Shown here piece by piece: positions 1 through 10,770 of a stretch of DNA of 64,000 bases. Below the pieces are notes generated by a model. The model was not told where the DNA came from and did not search any database. It saw only the letters and a list, made by a program, of their open reading frames with translations. Position 1 is the first letter of the stretch; every line of letters begins with the position of its first letter. The position numbers and the translations under genes were made by a program. The DNA comes from Siphonodentalium dalli (Eukaryota > Mollusca > Scaphopoda > Gadilida > Siphonodentaliidae): positions 95,537,345-95,601,344 of the forward strand of contig CP136061.1 in assembly GCA_032622095.1 (NCBI GenBank), read 5' to 3'.

Positions 1-5
1 TGCAC

Positions 6-571
6 TTGGCCCAAGAAGTTGAAATCCATGGTCATGTCGACTCTTTCTCTGCATTTCCATTCGAAAATTACATGAGGACACTCAAGCTGAAAGTAAGGAA
101 ATCCAGCCAGCCTGTTCAACAAGTTGTTAACCGAAGTATGGAACGAAACAAATTTCCTCTTCGGTTGGCTCCAAGTAGACACTTTGAGCCAAAGCTCATG
201 CACCATCATTTTGATGGACCCATTCCAGAGATGGCCACAAGAGTAACATTTATACAATACAAGAGCATTGTTACTGATAAGTTTTTCTTGTCAAGTAATG
301 TTGGTGACAATTGTGTCCAAGTAAAAATGACATTGTCTACATTAAGAACATTCTTTCCACTATTGATGGCATCTTTATTGTGTTCAGTGTATTCAACAGA
401 AAGGAAAATTTCTTTATATATCCAACCGAATCAAGCAATTTATCTATTTACTTGCTCTCGGAAATCAGTTCTGATATTGACTATGTTTCGATTGATGATA
501 TTAAACAGAAGTATATCTTGTTGCCTCATAATGATAAGTTTGTGTCTCTACCTCTCCTGCATCACAAATGA
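6..571 (+). pseudogene. CACTA-like transposase C-terminal fragment, frameshifted
   Basis: The first frame reads through 'DSFSAFPFENYMRTLK' and 'SSQPVQQVVNR'. This matches the C-terminal half of transposase-like proteins that I associate with animal CACTA/EnSpm-type elements (family assignment from memory). Near position 320, at an A-run, the reading shifts to another frame. That frame continues with 'NDIVYIKNIL', 'ENFFIYPTESS' and a terminal 'KFVSLPLLHHK' before a stop, which is the expected end of the same protein. The 5' part lies outside the window. One frameshift plus truncation makes it a pseudogene, unless the shift is a sequencing error. Confidence 0.6.
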
Positions 572-623
572 ATGTTATTACTACATATTATATTTAAATT
601 AATTGTGGTTTTATTACATACAG

Positions 624-1001
624 GTACGAGGAGTCGGATGCCTTAGAAGCTCACCTGAAGGAGAAACACAATCTATCTTTGTTCAGTGTAAAGCATGCCT
701 TAGAGATATCGGAGCAATACAGTCATGCAGTGGCAGATACGGCCGGGTCGATGGTGACTGACCCAAGTGCATTCTTCAGTATGTTCATATCTGGATTCCA
801 TGACTGTTTCGGAAAGCAGTTACCATGCGACAGAGGAAATGGCAGCTGAAACGGCCGAATCGACAACAGAGAGGCGACAAAAAGCAAAACTTGGAGGATG
901 GTTTATCTTCCCATCGAACATGCCCCAAATGCTCACCTCTGTTTAAAAATGTAAGGCATCACAATCAAACTCGATGCTTTGTGAATGTAATTCCCATATA
1001 A
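624..1001 (+). pseudogene. Unidentified exon-like block with zinc-finger-like tail
   Basis: After a good acceptor (pyrimidine-rich stretch, then 'ACATACAG') a frame opens as 'YEESDALEAHLKEKHNLSLF' and runs 74 codons to a TGA at 847-849. An overlapping frame continues to 1001 and contains 'CPKCSPLFKNV' followed by 'RHHNQTRC', a Cys-x2-Cys ... His ... Cys arrangement like a small zinc finger. The two parts probably belong to one protein broken by a frameshift. I do not recognise the family. It could be the host sequence into which the upstream transposon fragment inserted. Confidence 0.35.
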
Positions 1002-1121
1002 ATAAGCCGGGCAAATTACCAGTTACTCCGTTATCGGAACAATTGCCTAGAAAATCAAGTCTTTTTTATCACAACATCGAAAGCTTTTTAAGGGATTCTG
1101 GCATCCGACCAGGATCAGAAT

Positions 1122-1367
1122 TTAACCCTTTGAGTGCCAGGTCCGATTTTTGTATCAACCCATATACCCTGTGCCAATGCATTCTCTTATATATGCGAGT
1201 CGACCATAGGTCGCCTCGCATATATAAGAGAATGCATTGGCCAAACAATTATTATTTTTTTTTATTTTTTTTTTTTTTTACAATTTCAATAATTCATTCT
1301 TATATTAACAGACTTATTTTGTAGGTTTAGGGCCGATGAGATCGGCCCCTGGCACTCAAAGGGTTAA
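1122..1367. mobile_element. TTAA-flanked MITE, family A (piggyBac-like), intact
   Basis: The element is bounded by TTAA at 1122-1125 and 1364-1367. Its terminal inverted repeats read 'CCCTTTGAGTGCCAGG' on the left and the exact complement on the right. TTAA target duplication followed by CCC is the piggyBac signature. It carries no coding capacity. Inside is a near-perfect hairpin at 1173-1241 (arm 'GCCAATGCATTCTC' plus a TATATA stretch), then an A/T-rich spacer with long T runs. Two related copies lie at 28485-28761 and 32839-33287. Confidence 0.8.
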
Positions 1368-1903
1368 AGACTTGATCAAAGGTAATCATCACTGATTTTT
1401 TAATTTATGCTGGATTCAATGTGGTGGGTGGTAACACAACCCAACCACTTAACTCATACATCAACTAATTGATAATGAAACTGGGAGTTCAAACTCGTCT
1501 GTCACAGATGCCAAAATCACACAATCAATAATTGCCTTGGGCAACATGAGTAGTGGTGCCACCTTGGAATCTAGATCATTAACCAATATCAAGACAGATT
1601 AACACACAATTTCCACTGTTATCATGGGCAGGAGGTGATAGACAGGCAATGCCACTCACTTTTAGCAAAGAGTTTGCGCCCTTTGGTAGTGAAACAAGTA
1701 AAGTGGACATGTGGCGGGAAATTTCATGCTTATTGAAATACATCAATCCAAACACTAACAAAGTTCATATGAAATTAGCTGGATATTAAGATTAACCACA
1801 ATAAAGAAATTCTTTAAAGTACTTTCGCAAAGAATTCCCCCCCCCCCAACAGAAATATAAATGCGTGCCACTATATATCTTCATCCAAAGGATTTCTCAT
1901 GCC

Positions 1904-2193
1904 ACTCTACTCCTTTGGATGAAGATATTAAAGGGGATGTACACAGTAATGCCCTAAGTAATCGACTCCTTACCACAGCAGAATTATAATGGGTAACTTT
2001 TCAGGATTTAGTCGGAAATATGGCTTGTTGCAATTCATCAGAAAGCTCTCTATGAGAGCTTTCCGATGAATGGCAACAAGCCATATTTCCAACTAAATCC
2101 TGAAAAGTTACCCATAATTCTGCTGTGGTTAAGGAGTCGATTACTTAGCGCATTACTGTACCCCCTTTAATATCTTCATCCAAAGGAGTAGAG
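1904..2193. repeat. Large foldback: MITE C in the loop of another palindrome
   Basis: The inner part (1944-2158) is an almost perfect palindrome that starts 'CAGTAATGCCCTAA', ends with its complement, and turns over at 'GAAAGCTCTC'. I call this MITE family C. The CAGT terminus and TA flank suggest a Tc1/mariner relative. It is enclosed by a second, unrelated inverted pair: 'CTCCTTTGGATGAAGATATT' on the left and its complement at 2167-2193. The whole structure could form a stem of well over 100 bp. Other family C copies lie near 5640, 6832, 8563, 12777, 25375 and 62802. Confidence 0.75.
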
Positions 2194-2457
2194 CAGAAAG
2201 AGAGAGCAAAAGCACTTAGACAGTTTATCTGGGCTGTTAAAACAGTTAAAGCAAGGATATTAAAGTAGAAAAATTAAAGGTGTACGATGATGCAGTAAAG
2301 TCATGTCCTATGTAGAGCCACCCCTCTTTGCCGAGGGTGAGATTCACAACACTCCAGTGAAGGAATGGATCACAACCATAATGAAACAGGTGACAGCACA
2401 ATTATCTAAGCTATCCAAAAAGGGCCACACATTGTTCACCAGGTATGTGGCCCTGGA

Positions 2458-2711
2458 CAAGCCTTGAAATAGTGTGTCTGTCATTTGCAGAATGAGGTCC
2501 CCAGAGGGTGAATTTAGTGATGCTACCCCGCATAGTGGGCTAGCATCACCAAATTCACCCTCTGGGAACCTCATTCTGCTGAGGTGTAAGCAGAATGAGG
2601 TCCCCAGAGGGTGAATTTGGTGATGCTAGCCCGCTATGCGGGGTAGCATCACTAAATTCACCCTCTGGGGACCTCATTCTGCAAATGACAGACACCCTAT
2701 TTCAAGGCTTG
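2458..2711. mobile_element. hAT-like palindromic MITE (family D) with 8-bp target duplication
   Basis: The terminal repeat 'CAAGCCTTGAAATAG' is matched by its complement at 2697-2711. The flanking octamer GCCCTGGA is present on both sides (2450-2457 and 2712-2719). An 8-bp duplication with a CA(A)G terminus is typical of hAT elements. The interior is four alternating arms of one motif around 'AGAATGAGGTCCCCAGAGGG', so it can fold on itself twice. Shorter or diverged relatives lie at 9875-9996, 35459-35600, 36137-36268 and 36655-36787. Confidence 0.8.
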
Positions 2712-2719
2712 GCCCTGGA

Positions 2720-3325
2720 TTGACATCGGGCACAGGTCTGACACAAGGTACAATTATTGAGGATTGTATGGTGACACATTGGGACAAGTCCAGACCAATT
2801 CATTTCCCAACCATTCAGTGGCAAAAACAGGACTTTCCTGCAAGAACTTCGCAAAGTGGGTGGGGGAATTTCACGTGGCATGCGGTATTCCAGCTTCTGA
2901 ACAGGTCACAGTAAAGACCAGCAGGAAGATCCAGTAAACATCAAGCAGGCGGAGTGGTGATCCACAATGCATTGTGGCTGTACAAGAATTATGCAACCAC
3001 AGTAAAACGACATCAAACTTTTATCAATCTGGCTACGCAATTCGGAAATATTTAGGATTACGGGAAGGGGGTGGCAACATTTAATCGCTGACCCACTATA
3101 CTCGTGTTGTAGTATAACATATTTACATATGACATTATGTACCACCAATCAGTTAGTATATATTTACTATATTTTTTGTGACACTTTATTCAACATAAGC
3201 ATTGCACCAATGATTGCACCCATAGTATGTAATTCATTTGTATGAACATATCCTATTTTGGCATGACTATGAACACATCAGCGGAGTATTTCAGATCGAC
3301 TTTAATAAATTATCTTAACTTTCAG
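2720..3325. other. Intergenic, no gene recognised
   Basis: No reading frame here has a recognisable family motif. The stretch is A/T-rich and shows no clear inverted repeat. Confidence 0.4.
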
Positions 3326-4021
3326 AGAATGGACTTGTGCTGGTGTCCAGACTTTCAGCTACAACACACTACCATCCAGCAGACATCCTGGAGGCAGTGA
3401 CGTCCAATGCAGGGACAGCCAACAGAGTTGAGGTTGTGGGCAATTCCCTGTGTGCACACCAAGGTCATGGAATACCGTAAGTAGACAATTCATATTCTGC
3501 CCATTACTAAGTTTATCTCGAGCCCAAAGTTGCATGACCGCTAAACTAACAAGTCTATTTGTCCAATTTAATTAGCTTTTTTTTCTTTTCTTTTCTTTTT
3601 TGCTTTCTTTCTTTCCGTGTGCGTGTGTATGAGTGTTTTATGTTAAGGTAATGTCTCTATTTTGACCTAATTGGCATGACTGTGCTCGAATGTGGTTTTG
3701 TGTTGGTATGGCGCGACGGTACACGTTGTGCGGTTAAGGATGACTGTCTAGCATATATGTGATGGGGTGCTTTTGTCTTCATTTCCGTATTTTTGTTCTA
3801 CAACACTTTTGGGTTATGGGTTGTTCACTTTGCTTATATTTCTTTAATTTGTTTCAATGATATATTGTATATTATATGATCTTCTATTAAGGAGGAATTG
3901 AAGATATATATATATAATATCATACCTGCCATGTGTTGTTACTAATGTTCGACTACTTAGTACTATATACATTTCCCTCATTTCCAGATTGATCCTCATG
4001 CATGCGGGTGGACAGCTGTAG
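3326..4021 (+). CDS. Candidate two-exon reading frame, unknown family
   Basis: An acceptor 'TTAACTTTCAG' precedes an exon (3326-3476) with an open frame containing 'ENGLVLVSRLSATTHYHPAD' and 'VVGNSLCAHQGHGIP'. It ends at a consensus donor, CC|GTAAGT. The next strong acceptor, 'CTCATTTCCAG' at 3977-3987, joins in phase: CC plus A gives Pro. The frame continues 'LILMHAGGQL' to a TAG at 4019-4021. The in-phase junction and amino-acid composition argue for real coding sequence, probably the 3' end of a longer gene. I do not recognise the family. The upstream exon is not identified. Confidence 0.4.
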
Positions 4022-4589
4022 ACAAGGGCGAGCCATGCACCTTCATGAACTTTACAAAAGTGTGCAATCTTCGTGGCATCAGGGACACAGTACTTGCCAT
4101 TAGTTATCTATACATCGTAAACCCGTCATTCATCTGTACTGATATATGAACTAGTTTGTCAAGTAATTAGACGTCCCACTTCACTAGTATTACAACACAT
4201 ACATCTGCTTTAATAACATGTATTAATTGTCTCGTCTTCAAACTTAAAAAGCTCAACAGGAGCATTTTAAACGAATATTATTGGTTTATAATACACGTCG
4301 AACATTATATTCTTATATCTCGTGAAAAACCTATCAGTTATTGACATGTTATTGGCATTATAATTCACAACTGGTACTTGATACTCATCAGGAACATTTA
4401 ATCCCAATAATGAGATCGTTTCAAACAAATAATGTTTTGATGCACAGTTGAACATTGCATTCTTGTATTTCATAGGGACTGTCTCGAATGAAGAGATCAT
4501 TAATACATATGAAGATACAGACGCAATCAACAGACGCAGCGGCAGCAACTGAGGGGTTTAATACCATGGTCTCATGACGTCAGCAGCCA
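4022..4589. other. A/T-rich intergenic stretch
   Basis: No family is recognised on either strand. An open reverse frame at 4267-4548 has no recognisable motif and is probably chance. Confidence 0.35.
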
Positions 4590-4619
4590 TCAGGTGCAAC
4601 AACATGAAGGTCTACAAGA

Positions 4620-4901
4620 ATGGAGTTGAACAAACAAGCTGAGACGACAATTTATTCGAGTGCACTGAAATTCAACGATTACTTCCAGACAAGATTAACG
4701 CCCATTCTAAAAGAAAACTTCGCGACACCACAGACTTCAGAACTGATTCCAACCAAAACGTCATGGACAAATAACTGCGAATCAATGAACCACTTCTTCA
4801 AACAAGCTATAAACTGGAAAGTAAAGCTATCAGAATTGCAGAAACAATCTTGGTTTAAAGCCAGATTTTTTTCCCTGCCAACGAAACGACATGCAGTCTG
4901 A
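4620..4901 (+). pseudogene. Transposon-derived fragment with TSWTNNCESMNHFFK motif
   Basis: The 93-residue frame contains 'TSWTNNCESMNHFFKQAINW' followed by a Lys-rich helix and a stop. A 'WTNNxxESxNHxLK' block is one I recall from transposase-derived proteins of invertebrates, probably MULE-like (inference). The N-terminal catalytic part is missing and no terminal repeats were found nearby, so this is a fragment. Confidence 0.4.
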
Positions 4902-4909
4902 CAACTCAT

Positions 4910-5639
4910 AAATTGATTGCCTATTCAGTCCAAACATGAAATGGCCAAGTATGGGAAACTAGGAGATATTGCATTCTGATTGGTCAAAAGTAAATTGGGG
5001 TTTTACATGCAGAAGAAATGAGGAAATTATTTAAATGATTTTGTGACTACTATTTGCATTAATTAATTCTAATTAACAAATTAAGAATTCTGTATTGGTG
5101 TATAACAGTACTATTATTTATAGCACTTTTTATTTTTAAAATGTCACAGCTACATAACACCAACAAAAAGTTATTTATGAAAACATAAATATAAAAACTT
5201 CAACATAATCGACTGTTGTCTGTGATTGAGATTAATTGGCAGGAAGATTTCATTATGATACAGACTCTCCTCACTACAAAGACTTAATCAAAGTTCAGCA
5301 TGTAGAGAGTCCCGTTGGTAAAAAACTTTACATTTATATGCAGTGAGCGCATCCCTTGATGTAGGCATTCGTCCAGAAGGCCATCAAATTGGGAGCGGTA
5401 TTCGGATTAAAGACATAAAAAAACTTTCTTGTATGCATCATCTTCGAAAAAATGTGGTTCATAAACTTTGGTATTGTGGCTGTCAAAATGACAAAAACAA
5501 TAAAACCCTGTGATACAGGTGGTTATCATAATTTAACAACATCAGTCTCAATTACAAAATCTGATATATTGACAGGGCGAATAAAGACAGTTTAGGCTTT
5601 CTTAAATTTACTCTGTTTACTCATTTACAATGCCAGTTC
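4910..5639. other. A/T-rich stretch without recognised genes
   Basis: Only short frames without motifs are present. The sequence is A/T-rich and shows no terminal repeats that I can pair. Confidence 0.35.
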
Positions 5640-5770
5640 ATGTAATGCCCTAAATAATCGACTCCTTAACCACAGCATAATTATGGGTAATTTTTCAGGA
5701 TTTAGTTGGAAATATGGCTTGTTGCCATTCATCGGAAAGCTCTCAGTGAGTCGATTATTTAGGACATGTA
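5640..5770. mobile_element. MITE C, truncated half-element
   Basis: It contains 'TAATGCCCTAAATAATCGAC' through 'CATCGGAAAGCTCTC'. It then jumps directly to the far end, 'GTCGATTATTTAGG', so one whole arm of the palindrome is missing. Confidence 0.65.
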
Positions 5771-6444
5771 CTCTATATAAATCAATATAAATTCTGATTA
5801 ATACGATACTGAATCGGACCATTCAGAGAATGATTCTGATTATTCAGATAGTTTGAAACTACTGAGAGTGATGGAGATCTATCAGAACCTCCGGTTGATT
5901 TTGAGAAATGTACAATAACAATTTAAATTGGAAAGCAGTTTTATTTTGTTGAGGATGTGGGCCCAGTTGACCCTCCAACACGTTCGGCTCGCTCTATTTC
6001 ATACTTTATGCAGTTCCTAACTATTGGTATATTTTAAGATTATAGTTTAGCAAGGGAAGCCTACATGTAACTGTCTTGGTAAAGCATAGGTCAGTATAAA
6101 TGGTCATAAGTTGCTTGTTAAGAATGATAACTTAGGTATGTAATTAGGTATTTGATGTAACAATACCTTTTGTATTAAAATATAGTGATTGATTTCGCAT
6201 AGGTAAAGCTCTTCAGGTGAATTGTCACAAGGCCACCAGATATGAAGGAGAACACAACGTCTGACCTCCCATGCCGTGTCAGTCAATTCTCACATACGAG
6301 ACCAACCCTCGACACCAACGAAACACAGAATATAACTGAATATTCCTACTAAGGACATTATGTCCAGAGGGCACGAACAGCCCAGACACCTTATGGTGAA
6401 TAATATTAATCTATTGGTATATTTTAGTCAAGCTGGTTTCCACA

Positions 6445-6560
6445 ACTTCAAGCAACAACTATGCTATACATGTGTCGGGATATAGCGGTGGCGCGGGTGA
6501 TTCAATGGGCTATCATGACGGAATGGAGTTCAGCACGTACAACACATTATATAGAAAATT
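6445..6560 (+). pseudogene. FReD exon copy 1
   Basis: The frame reads 'NYAIHVSGYSGGAGDSMGYHDGMEF'-like residues (variant here: 'NYAIHVSGYSGGAGDSMG'). The GYSG-x-x-GDSM-x-YH-x-GM-x-F core is the conserved centre of fibrinogen-related domains. The downstream calcium-site and Cys-rich C-terminal part of a FReD is not found. Confidence 0.6.
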
Positions 6561-6831
6561 AGTGTCGGGGAATTTCATCTTGCAGCACGACCTACTCTAT
6601 CAGGCCCAGACAGTGAACACTATTTCTGTCTCTCGGTTGCTAAGGCAGAAGTCGTGCTGTTCAGCACAATGTCCGTTATAATATTTCGCACATTATTAAT
6701 GAAGAGGGTCTCATTTGGAACAGATAATGGGTGGGGGGATTGGGATTGGGAGCATGGGTGGAGACCCACATGCACATGTCAGGAAACACAATGAATGATC
6801 ATCACATGATTTCGATGGGAAGAAGCTCATA

Positions 6832-6970
6832 CAGTAATGCCCTAAATAATCAACTCACTGAGAGCTTTCCGATGAATGGCAACAAACCATATTTCCTACT
6901 AAATCCTGAAAAGTTACCCATAATTCTGATGTGGTTCAGAGGTCGATTATTTAGGACATTACTGTACTCA
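6832..6970. mobile_element. MITE C, internally deleted
   Basis: It begins 'ACAGTAATGCCCTAAATAAT', skips most of the left arm, and retains the right arm to 'GGACATTACTGTAC'. It sits between FReD copies 1 and 2. Confidence 0.7.
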
Positions 6971-7061
6971 TATGAACATTTATCAGCGATTGTACCCATT
7001 CACTCTATTGCATACTTTATGCAGTTTCTAACTGGTATTTTAGTCAAGCTCAGGTTGTAAC

Positions 7062-7175
7062 AACTTCAAGCAACGACTACGCCATCCATGTGTCGGGATA
7101 CAGCGGTGATGCGGGCGATTCAATGGACTATCACGACGGAATGAAGTTCAGAACGTTCAACTCACAAGTTCATCC
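7062..7175 (+). pseudogene. FReD exon copy 2
   Basis: Open across the core: 'YAIHVSGYSGDAGDSMDYHD' followed by GMKFRTFN. It is one of the best preserved copies. The downstream part of the domain is absent. Confidence 0.6.
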
Positions 7176-7183
7176 AGAGGTGG

Positions 7184-7262
7184 CATGTGTCGGGGGGTAC
7201 AGCGGTGAAGCGGGAGATTCAATGTGCTACCATGACGGGATGGAGTTTAACACACAGATGTG
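7184..7262 (+). pseudogene. FReD exon copy 3, short
   Basis: It starts directly at 'CVGGYSGEAGDSMCYHDGME', only about 10 bp after the end of copy 2. The exon's 5' part is missing, so the join looks like an unequal exchange within the exon. Confidence 0.55.
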
Positions 7263-7475
7263 CTACAGGAAAAGAGCAGACGAAATTATATTGGTAATTA
7301 GCGCTGGGGAATTTCACCTTGCAGCACGACCTACATGTACTCCATCAGGCCCGCATAGTGAGCATGATTTCTGTCTGTCGTTCGCTAAAGCAGAAGTCGT
7401 GCTGTTGAGCACAATGTCCATTATATTTCGCACATTATTAATGAAGAGGGTTTCATTTGGAAGCTGGTTGCAAAA

Positions 7476-7595
7476 ACTTCAAGCAACAACTATGCCATCC
7501 ATGTGTCTAGGTATAGCGGCGACGCAGAGGATTCAATGGGCTAGCACGACGGAATGCAGTTCAGAACGTCCAACACACAGGTGTCGCCGCACATG
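7476..7595 (+). pseudogene. FReD exon copy 4, with stops
   Basis: This is the same exon at DNA level ('CAACTATGCCATCCATGTGT'). GTCGGG is changed to GTCTAG and GGCTAT to GGCTAG, giving two in-frame stops within the FReD core. Confidence 0.6.
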
Positions 7596-7946
7596 AAAAC
7601 AGCAGATAGTCGTTTATATCACTTTCAGAAGTTTATGAAACAGGTCAAGCCAGAGAGAGAGGGTATCGTGCAAGAAACTGGCATTTTGAATTAGTGTACT
7701 GATACTCGAAATAAAGAAATCAAAATTCAGATTACGATAATGAATCTGACCATTCGGAGAAAGTACAGAGTGATGAAAATCTATCAGAACCTCCGGTTGA
7801 TTTTGAGACATGTACAACAATTGAAATTGGAAAGCAGTTCTATATTGTTGAGGATGTGGGCGGAGTTGACCCTCCCAACATGTTCAGCTCGCTATTGCAT
7901 ACCTTATGCAGTTCCTAACTGGTATTTTAATCAAGCTGTTTGCAAC

Positions 7947-8062
7947 AACTTCAAGCAACAACTACGCCATCCATGTGTCGGGATACAGCGGTGATGCAGG
8001 TGATTAAATGGGCTATCATGACGGGATGGAGTTCAGAACGTTCAACTCACAAGTTCATCTAG
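7947..8062 (+). pseudogene. FReD exon copy 5, nonsense mutated
   Basis: It reads 'YAIHVSGYSGDAGD' and then TAA where other copies have TCA (Ser). The remainder (MGYHDGMEFRTF) is preserved after the stop. Confidence 0.6.
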
Positions 8063-8562
8063 AGGTGTGGAAAATGAAAACAGAAGATAGTCGTTCAGAT
8101 CACTTTCAGAAGTTCACAAAACCGGTCAAGCCAGTGAGATAGAGGGTATCATGTGAGAAACTTGCATTCTGAATATTTCATGACTTGTTATCGCACACAT
8201 TATGTTGTTTTATTGGAATTCAATGTCCAAACATAACCAGTCATTTAATTTTCTTAAAAGTTAAATAATAAACATATTGGATGCATTGAATGCGGCATTT
8301 TATTTTTTAATGTCCTTGATATTCACAACCCACCGGAAGCTGCCATATGCTGGGAATTTGTCCAGCTCGTCATTTATAACATGGCCATTGAGGAGCCGTC
8401 ATGGTCACCGAGTCAGCTTAAATCCTATTTTCTGTCTGAATATGGAAGGGTCAAACCCGGTTGATTTTGATAAATGTACAACAATTTAAATTGGAAAGCA
8501 GTTTGATTTTGTTGAGGGCTGACAGTTGATCACCTCCAACAATCGGCTCACTCTATTTCATA

Positions 8563-8765
8563 CAGTAATGCCCTAAATATTCAACTCCTTAACCACAGCA
8601 GAATTATGGGTAACTTTTCTGGATTTAGTTAGAAATATGGCTTGTTGCCATTCATCGGAACGATAGCTTTCCGATGAATGGCAACACGCCATATTTCCGA
8701 CTAAATCCTGAAAAGTTACCATAATTCTGCTGTGGTAAAGAAGTCGATGATTTAGGGCATTACTG
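8563..8765. mobile_element. MITE C, full length, TA-flanked
   Basis: TA at 8561-8562 and 8766-8767 flanks CAGTAATGCCC ... GGGCATTACTG. The arms mirror each other from 'GGGTAACTTTTC' to the turn at 'CATCGGAACGATAG'. This is the clearest evidence that the family uses TA targets. Confidence 0.75.
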
Positions 8766-8811
8766 TAATTTATGCAGTTCCTAACTGGTATTTTAGTCAT
8801 GCTGGCTGTAA

Positions 8812-8910
8812 CAACTTCAAGCAACAACTACGCTATCCATGTATCGGGATACAGCGGTGGCGTGGGTGATTCAATGGGCTATCATGATGGAATTCAGCAC
8901 GTACAACACA
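8812..8910 (+). pseudogene. FReD exon copy 6
   Basis: 'NYAIHVSGYSGGVGDSMGYH' followed by DGIQH. The GME codons are lost, which shifts the following frame. It lies just downstream of the MITE C copy at 8563. Confidence 0.6.
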
Positions 8911-9318
8911 TACAGTTCATCCCGAGGTGTGGCACAGGAAAACAGAAGAAGAAATTATATTGATAATTAGCGCTGGGGAATTTCACCTTGCAGCACGACC
9001 TACTCCATCAGGCCCGGACAGTGAGCATGATTTCTGTCTGTCATTTGCTAAAGCAGAAGTCGTGCTGTTGAGAACAATGTCCGTTATAATATTTGGCACA
9101 TTATTAATGAAGAGGGTCTCATTTGGAACAGATAATGGAGTGGGATATTGGGGTTGGAGCACGGGTGAAGCATCAATTAATAATACACAGTATCTATGGG
9201 AAGACATTCAAGACAGCTCTCTTAGCTATGTCATTCCTTACTATTTCTACTCATATGACCATTGCATGAGGTATGTGTATCAGGGATTGGTAACCAAAGG
9301 ACTTCAGCTGCATCACAG

Positions 9319-9599
9319 ACACCGATGCATTCAAAGAGTGTTCGTCTGGACCCATGTGTGCTGGAAGTGGCCAGGCTGTGGTACGAACAACACTATGGTC
9401 ATTCTTTTAAAGATCCACTGTGTGATAAATATAGACATATAGCATACAGGCAGTTCACTTGTTGGTGCTGGGGGTATCTTGGACTTTATAACAGAAGGCC
9501 TTAGTGCCATCATGTGTTTTGCGTAAAATAAGACAGGAGTTTTCTAGTGAAGGTGGTGATGGTTTCTTCTTTACAGTGTATACTCCTTTACAACAGTAG
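9319..9599 (+). pseudogene. P2X7 C-terminal-like (P2RX7_C) domain fragment, frameshifted
   Basis: The frame reads 'DKYRHIAYRQFTCWCWGYLG', then shifts by one base around 9500 and continues 'VPSCVLRKIRQEFSSEGGDG' to a TAG at 9597. The YRxxAYRQF..W.WG.LG ... (V/I)PSCV..IR..F pattern is the core of the cytoplasmic C-terminal domain of P2X7 receptors, which is common as a stand-alone domain in invertebrates and fish. The zinc-binding N-terminal half (WCxCG...) was not found directly upstream. Likely a pseudogene. Confidence 0.65.
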
Positions 9600-9857
9600 T
9601 ACATGTACAGGTACTCGAAATAAAGAAAAATAAATTCAGATTATGATACTCAATCTGACCATTCAGAGAAAGTACATGTACGGAGTGAACTATCAGAACC
9701 TCCAGTTGATTTGAGAACAACAATTTAAATTGGAAAGCAGTTTCATTTTGTTGATGTGGGCCAAGTTGACCCGGCCTCCAACACGTTCGGCTCGCTCTAT
9801 TGCATTTTTTAAGCAGTTCCGAACTTTTGGTATTTTAGTCAAGCTGGTTACAGCAAC

Positions 9858-10080
9858 TTCAAGCAACGACTATACAAGCCTTGAAATAGCGTGTCTGTCA
9901 TTTGTCATTACACCTCAGCAGAATGAGGTTCCCAGAGGGTGAATTTGGTGATGCTAGCCCACTATGCAAATGACAGACACCCTATTTCAAGGCTTGTGTC
10001 CGACTACAGCGGTGATGCAGGTGATTCAATGGGCTATCACGATGGCGTTCAGAACATTCAACACACAAGTTCATCCAGGT
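9858..10080 (+). pseudogene. FReD exon copy 7, split by hAT-like MITE
   Basis: The exon starts at 'CAACTTCAAGCAACGACTAT' and is interrupted at 9875 by a family D MITE. It resumes at about 9997 with 'GACTACAGCGGTGATGCAGG' and GATTCAATGGGC. Compared with intact copies, about 10 bp around 'GCCATACATG' are missing at the junction. This shows when the MITE landed relative to exon amplification. Confidence 0.6.
9875..9996. mobile_element. hAT-like MITE family D, short copy
   Basis: The ends are CAAGCCTTGAAATAG and CTATTTCAAGGCTTG, as in the element at 2458-2711. Only one internal motif arm remains, and no 8-bp duplication can be recognised. Confidence 0.7.
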
Positions 10081-10661
10081 GTACACATGAAAACAGCAGA
10101 TAGTCGTTCAGATCACTTTCAGAAGTTACAAAACAGGTCAAGTCAGTGAGATAGAGGGTATCATGCAAGAAACTGGCATTCTGAATATTTCATGACTTGT
10201 TATCACATACATTATGTTGTTTTATTGGAATTCAATGTCTAAACATGACCAAAGTCATTTAATTTCCTTAAAAGTTAAATAAAGCATTGAATGCTCAAAC
10301 ATATTGGATGCATTGAATGCCGCATTTTATGTTTTAATGTCCTTGATATTCACTACCCACCGGAAGCTGCCAACGCTGGGAATTTGTCCAGCCTGTCATT
10401 TATAACATGGCCATTGAGGAGCCATCATGGTCACCGAGTCAGCTGAAATCCCTATTTTCTCTCTGAATATGAAAACTTTTATCATAGTCTGGCTGTTGAA
10501 GGGTCAAACACTGTTGATTTTGAGAAATGTACAACAATTTAAATTGGAAAGCAGTTTGATTTTGTGAGGGGCCCAGTTGACCCTCCAACACATTTGGCTC
10601 GATCTATTTCATACCTTATGCAGTTCCTAACTGGTATTTTAGTCATGCTGGTTGTATAAAC

Positions 10662-10770
10662 TTCAAGCAACAACTATGCCATACATGTGTTGGTATATAG
10701 CTGAGGCGCGGGTGATTCAATGGGCTACCATGATGGGATGGACTTCAGCACGGTCAACACATCCAGTTCA
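10662..10770 (+). pseudogene. FReD exon copy 8
   Basis: This is the same exon at DNA level ('CAACTATGCCATACATGTGT'), but 'TATAGCTGAGGCGC' replaces the GYSGGA codons and introduces a stop. The tail GATTCAATGGGCTACCATGA is kept. Confidence 0.55.
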
